From the NCBI GenBank assembly GCA_001799675.1, contig MGTX01000002.1, positions 3,878 through 67,877 on the forward strand: a DNA stretch of 64,000 bases. The letters run 5' to 3'. Position 1 is the first letter of the stretch; every line of letters begins with the position of its first letter. The position numbers and the translations under genes are program-made. Source of the DNA: Elusimicrobia bacterium GWA2_66_18. GTDB lineage: Bacteria > Elusimicrobiota > Elusimicrobia > UBA1565 > UBA9628. Positions 61,691 to 64,000 of this stretch are shown here, piece after piece. The notes under the pieces are model-generated. The model made no database searches and was not told where the DNA came from. It saw only the letters and a program-made list of their open reading frames with translations.

Positions 61691-63256
61691 GTGATGAGCG
61701 AGATGGACCCTCTCGTCGGAACGATGCTCGGTCCCTGCCGCCTCGAGGCCCTGGTGGGCCGCGGCGGCATGGGACGCGTCTACCGCGCCCGCCATCTCAC
61801 GTTGGACCGGATCGTGGCGGTCAAGCTCATCGACCGCGCGCAGCCAGGAGAGAGCCCCTCCCAGGGCGTTCTCTCGGAGGCCCGAGCCGCGGCCAAACTC
61901 GACGACCCGCGCATCGTGGCGGTCTACGAGGTCGGCGAGGCCGAAGGGCTGCCCTATATCGTCTTCCAGTGGGTCGAGGGAGAAAGCCTGGAGGCGCGCG
62001 TCAAACGCGTGGGCCCCCTGCCTCCCGCCGAGGCCCTGGCCATCATGCGCGAGGTGGTTCTGGCCCTCAAGGCGGCGCACGTCGCGGGCCTCGTCCACCG
62101 CGACGTCAAGCCGGCGAACATACTGGTGGATCGCCGCGGGACGGTGAAGCTCGCGGACTTCGGCATTGCGCGCGCGGCGGGCGAGGCCATGGGCGCCGAC
62201 GAGCAGGCCTCCGGGTCGTTCCACTTCATGTCTCCGGAGCAGGCGCTGGACAGCCCCCCCGACCCGCGTTCGGACCTTTACGCGGTCGCTTCGAGCTGGA
62301 TCTTCGCTCTGACGGGGAGCCCTCCCTTCCCAGGGCCTGCGCTGGACGCCCTCATCAAGCATCGCGAGGAGGAGCGCCCCGACGTGCGGAGGCGATGTCC
62401 TCAGGTCACGGAGAAGACCTCGGCGCTCATCAGGCTGCTCATGGAGAAGGACCCCAAGGACCGTCCAGCCGACGCCGACGCCGTTCTGTTCGAGATGTCC
62501 TCCGTGGGCATGCTTCTGGATACGGACTCCACGGGCTCGCCTTTCCGCATCCTCCCGCCGCCTCCGCCGGACCCCGCCGCCGTGGCTGCGGCCCCCGTTT
62601 CTGTCCAACTCACCCAACCCGTGCCGCCCCCTCCCCCGCCCCAGCTTGCCGCTCTGGGCTCGCGCGGGAGCTTCCTGGCCCTGCTGGCCGCCCTGGCCCT
62701 GAGTTCGCTGGTCTGGCCCTGGCGCCGGGCCGTGTTCGAGGATCTCGTCGCCGGCGCCGCGCTCTTCGCGGCGGGACCGGCCTTCCTCACCATCGGTAAG
62801 CGCCGTCAGACGTGGCGCAAGGTCCTCGGCGTCCTGCTCTGGCTTGGCGCGATGGCCTGTTTCGGGCGCTTCATCTGGCGCGGGCCGGCTCTCGTCTGGG
62901 CGAACCTGGAGGTGCTCATCGTGGCCGGCTTGGGCGCGGTCTGCTCGGGCGGCGTCGCCTATTTGGGGTCGTGGGGGACCGAGAAGGAGGAGATCTTCTG
63001 GGCCCGCCTCTTGGCTCCCTGCGGCGGCCTGCTGCTGGCGGCGGCGGCGGTGACCTGGACGGCCCCCGAGGGCGCCTCGTGGATGGACACGCTCCGCGTC
63101 GAGGGTGCCCGCGTCTGGCAGGTCTGGACGAGGACGGGCGGCGGCTGGCGCTGGGGCGGGCTGGCGGTCCTGGTCGCAACGGCGTCGGCCGTCGGAAGCC
63201 TTAGGATCGCCGATGACTCGAAGGCCGAAGGCCGCAAGCTCAACTGGAACCGCTGA
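61691..63256 (+). CDS. Membrane-bound Ser/Thr protein kinase (PknB-type)
   Basis: 521 residues from GTG 61691 (ATG 61694 equally plausible). Kinase domain about 10-270: GRGGMGRVYRARH, catalytic-pair Lys in IVAVKLI, HRDVKPANILV, DFGIAR, MSPEQALDSPPDPRSDLYAV. A Pro-rich linker (about 285-320) leads to a C-terminal region with around five or six membrane helices and a short cytoplasmic tail. There are no PASTA repeats. It is divergent from the transglutaminase/DUF350 unit and may share regulation with it. It converges with nuoN. Confidence 0.94.
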   Translation: MMSEMDPLVGTMLGPCRLEALVGRGGMGRVYRARHLTLDRIVAVKLIDRAQPGESPSQGVLSEARAAAKLDDPRIVAVYEVGEAEGLPYIVFQWVEGESLEARVKRVGPLPPAEALAIMREVVLALKAAHVAGLVHRDVKPANILVDRRGTVKLADFGIARAAGEAMGADEQASGSFHFMSPEQALDSPPDPRSDLYAVASSWIFALTGSPPFPGPALDALIKHREEERPDVRRRCPQVTEKTSALIRLLMEKDPKDRPADADAVLFEMSSVGMLLDTDSTGSPFRILPPPPPDPAAVAAAPVSVQLTQPVPPPPPPQLAALGSRGSFLALLAALALSSLVWPWRRAVFEDLVAGAALFAAGPAFLTIGKRRQTWRKVLGVLLWLGAMACFGRFIWRGPALVWANLEVLIVAGLGAVCSGGVAYLGSWGTEKEEIFWARLLAPCGGLLLAAAAVTWTAPEGASWMDTLRVEGARVWQVWTRTGGGWRWGGLAVLVATASAVGSLRIADDSKAEGRKLNWNR

Positions 63257-63259
63257 GGC

Positions 63260-64000
63260 TTAGGGGAGGAGGTGGGCCGATGCGCTCACGCCGGCGATGA
63301 GAGGCTCGGGGTAAACGCCGAAGAAGAGGACTCCCGCGACCGCCACGGCCAGTCCGCCGTAGATGTAGGGTCCCACGCGCAGGGGCGAGCCGTCCGCGCT
63401 CGGGGCGCGGAAGAACATGCGATCCACGATGCGGAAGTAGAAGTACACCGAGGCGACGGAGTTGAGCACGCCCGCGACGGCGAGCCAGTAGCGCCCGGCC
63501 TCGATCGCGGAGGAGAAGATGTACAGCTTGCCCATGAAGCCGGCCAGGGGCGGGATGCCGGCCAGGGAGAGCAGGCAGAAAGTCATGACCAGGGCCAGCC
63601 CCAGGGATCGCTTGGAGAGGCCGTCGAAGGCGTCGAGGCCGTAGCCGCCCTCCTCGCCGACGGCCTGGGTCACGGCGAAGACGCCGATGTTCATGGCGAC
63701 ATAGATGAAGGCGTACAGCATGACGCCTTCAAGGCCCATGGGCGTGCCCACGGCCAAGCCGATGAGCAGGTAGCCCGCCTGCGCGATGGAGGAGTAGGCG
63801 AGCAGGCGCTTGACGTCGTTCTGGAAGAAGGCCGTGAAGTTGCCCACGGTCATGGTCAGGACCGAGATCAGCCCGACGAGGGCCTGAAGCCCGTATTGCG
63901 CGGCCGGAAAGATGGTCCCGTACACGCGCAGGAGGACGGCGAAGGTCGCCAGCTTCGGCGCGATGGAGAGGAAGGTCGTGACCGGGATCGGCGCGCCCTC
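63260..64000 (-). CDS. nuoN: NADH-quinone oxidoreductase subunit N, C-terminal part
   Basis: 247 codons, open to the right edge, so the N-terminus is missing. The visible part begins GAPIPVTTFLSIAPKLATFA, continues LTMTVGNFTAFFQNDVKRLL and AYSSIAQAGYLLIGLA with the proton-pathway lysine-containing helix, and later CLLSLAGIPPLAGFMGKLYI. It is an antiporter-like membrane subunit of complex I. As nuoN is usually the last nuo gene, the rest of the operon should lie to the right. Confidence 0.95.
   Translation of the reverse strand, partial: EGAPIPVTTFLSIAPKLATFAVLLRVYGTIFPAAQYGLQALVGLISVLTMTVGNFTAFFQNDVKRLLAYSSIAQAGYLLIGLAVGTPMGLEGVMLYAFIYVAMNIGVFAVTQAVGEEGGYGLDAFDGLSKRSLGLALVMTFCLLSLAGIPPLAGFMGKLYIFSSAIEAGRYWLAVAGVLNSVASVYFYFRIVDRMFFRAPSADGSPLRVGPYIYGGLAVAVAGVLFFGVYPEPLIAGVSASAHLLP

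Overview
This 64 kb window is a chromosomal stretch of a high-GC (about two-thirds G+C by eye), diderm-type bacterium. It encodes lipobox lipoproteins, a YidC with a large periplasmic domain, RseP, a Tat-type lipoprotein and nuoN, all densely packed with many ATGA/GTGA stop-start overlaps. Gene order and protein character resemble uncultured high-GC lineages such as Elusimicrobiota. That placement is an impression from the proteins, not a database result.

Layout. (1) 1-3271, minus: rpmH-rnpA-yidD-yidC-khpB-mnmE, the operon that often flanks the origin, here without dnaA. (2) 3308-10885, plus: acetyl-CoA synthetase, an unknown membrane protein, then a small MgtE_N-like protein, recO and glyQ-glyS. 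(3) 10882-12977, minus: nadE and an unknown gene. (4) 13015-24828: envelope and regulatory genes of mixed orientation (lipoprotein, PilZ, secreted and tryptophan-rich proteins, a giant coiled coil, gmd-wecB, a REC-REC-CheC-like protein, a lytic transglycosylase, an RmlD-like reductase). (5) 24873-34113, plus: rpsB-tsf-pyrH-frr-uppS-cdsA-dxr-rseP-proS, interrupted between uppS and cdsA by a toxin-antitoxin pair whose PIN toxin is broken. (6) 34149-40072, plus: rimP-nusA-infB-rbfA-truB and a riboflavin-kinase-only RibF, preceded by a leader with a terminator-like hairpin. (7) 60064-40020, minus: a long catabolic run comprising reductive pyrimidine degradation (preT-preA, DUF6624-like gene, beta-ureidopropionase, NCS1 transporter, dihydropyrimidinase), then an aldehyde dehydrogenase, an AGXT2-like aminotransferase, an ornithine-type aminotransferase and a PotABCD-type polyamine importer. 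(8) Inside that run, about 48.6-53.3 kb looks like an insertion: a truncated aminotransferase remnant, a low-GC secreted metalloprotease, an inverted-repeat/hairpin element, a 30-codon ORF, and plus-strand membrane-protein and radical-SAM genes. The last of these reads 160 bp into the antisense of the dihydropyrimidinase gene. (9) 60079-64000: a DUF350 protein and a transglutaminase-like protein, a divergent Ser/Thr kinase, and the 3' part of nuoN.

How the genes work together. Region 7 can be read as one nitrogen/carbon scavenging pathway. Uracil or thymine is imported by NCS1, reduced by PreTA, opened by dihydropyrimidinase and decarbamoylated by beta-ureidopropionase. The resulting beta-alanine or 3-aminoisobutyrate is transaminated by the AGXT2-like enzyme, and the semialdehyde oxidised by the dehydrogenase; a polyamine/ornithine branch sits beside it. 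Regions 1, 5 and 6 are core translation, RNA, lipid and isoprenoid functions.

The most striking signal is not one gene. About a dozen genes at the head of transcription units have a TANNNT -10-like box only 6-8 nt before an ATG, GTG or TTG and lack an evident Shine-Dalgarno. Internal genes instead use stop-start overlaps or Shine-Dalgarno sites. This points to widespread leaderless mRNAs. No tRNA, rRNA, CRISPR array or intact transposase was recognised.
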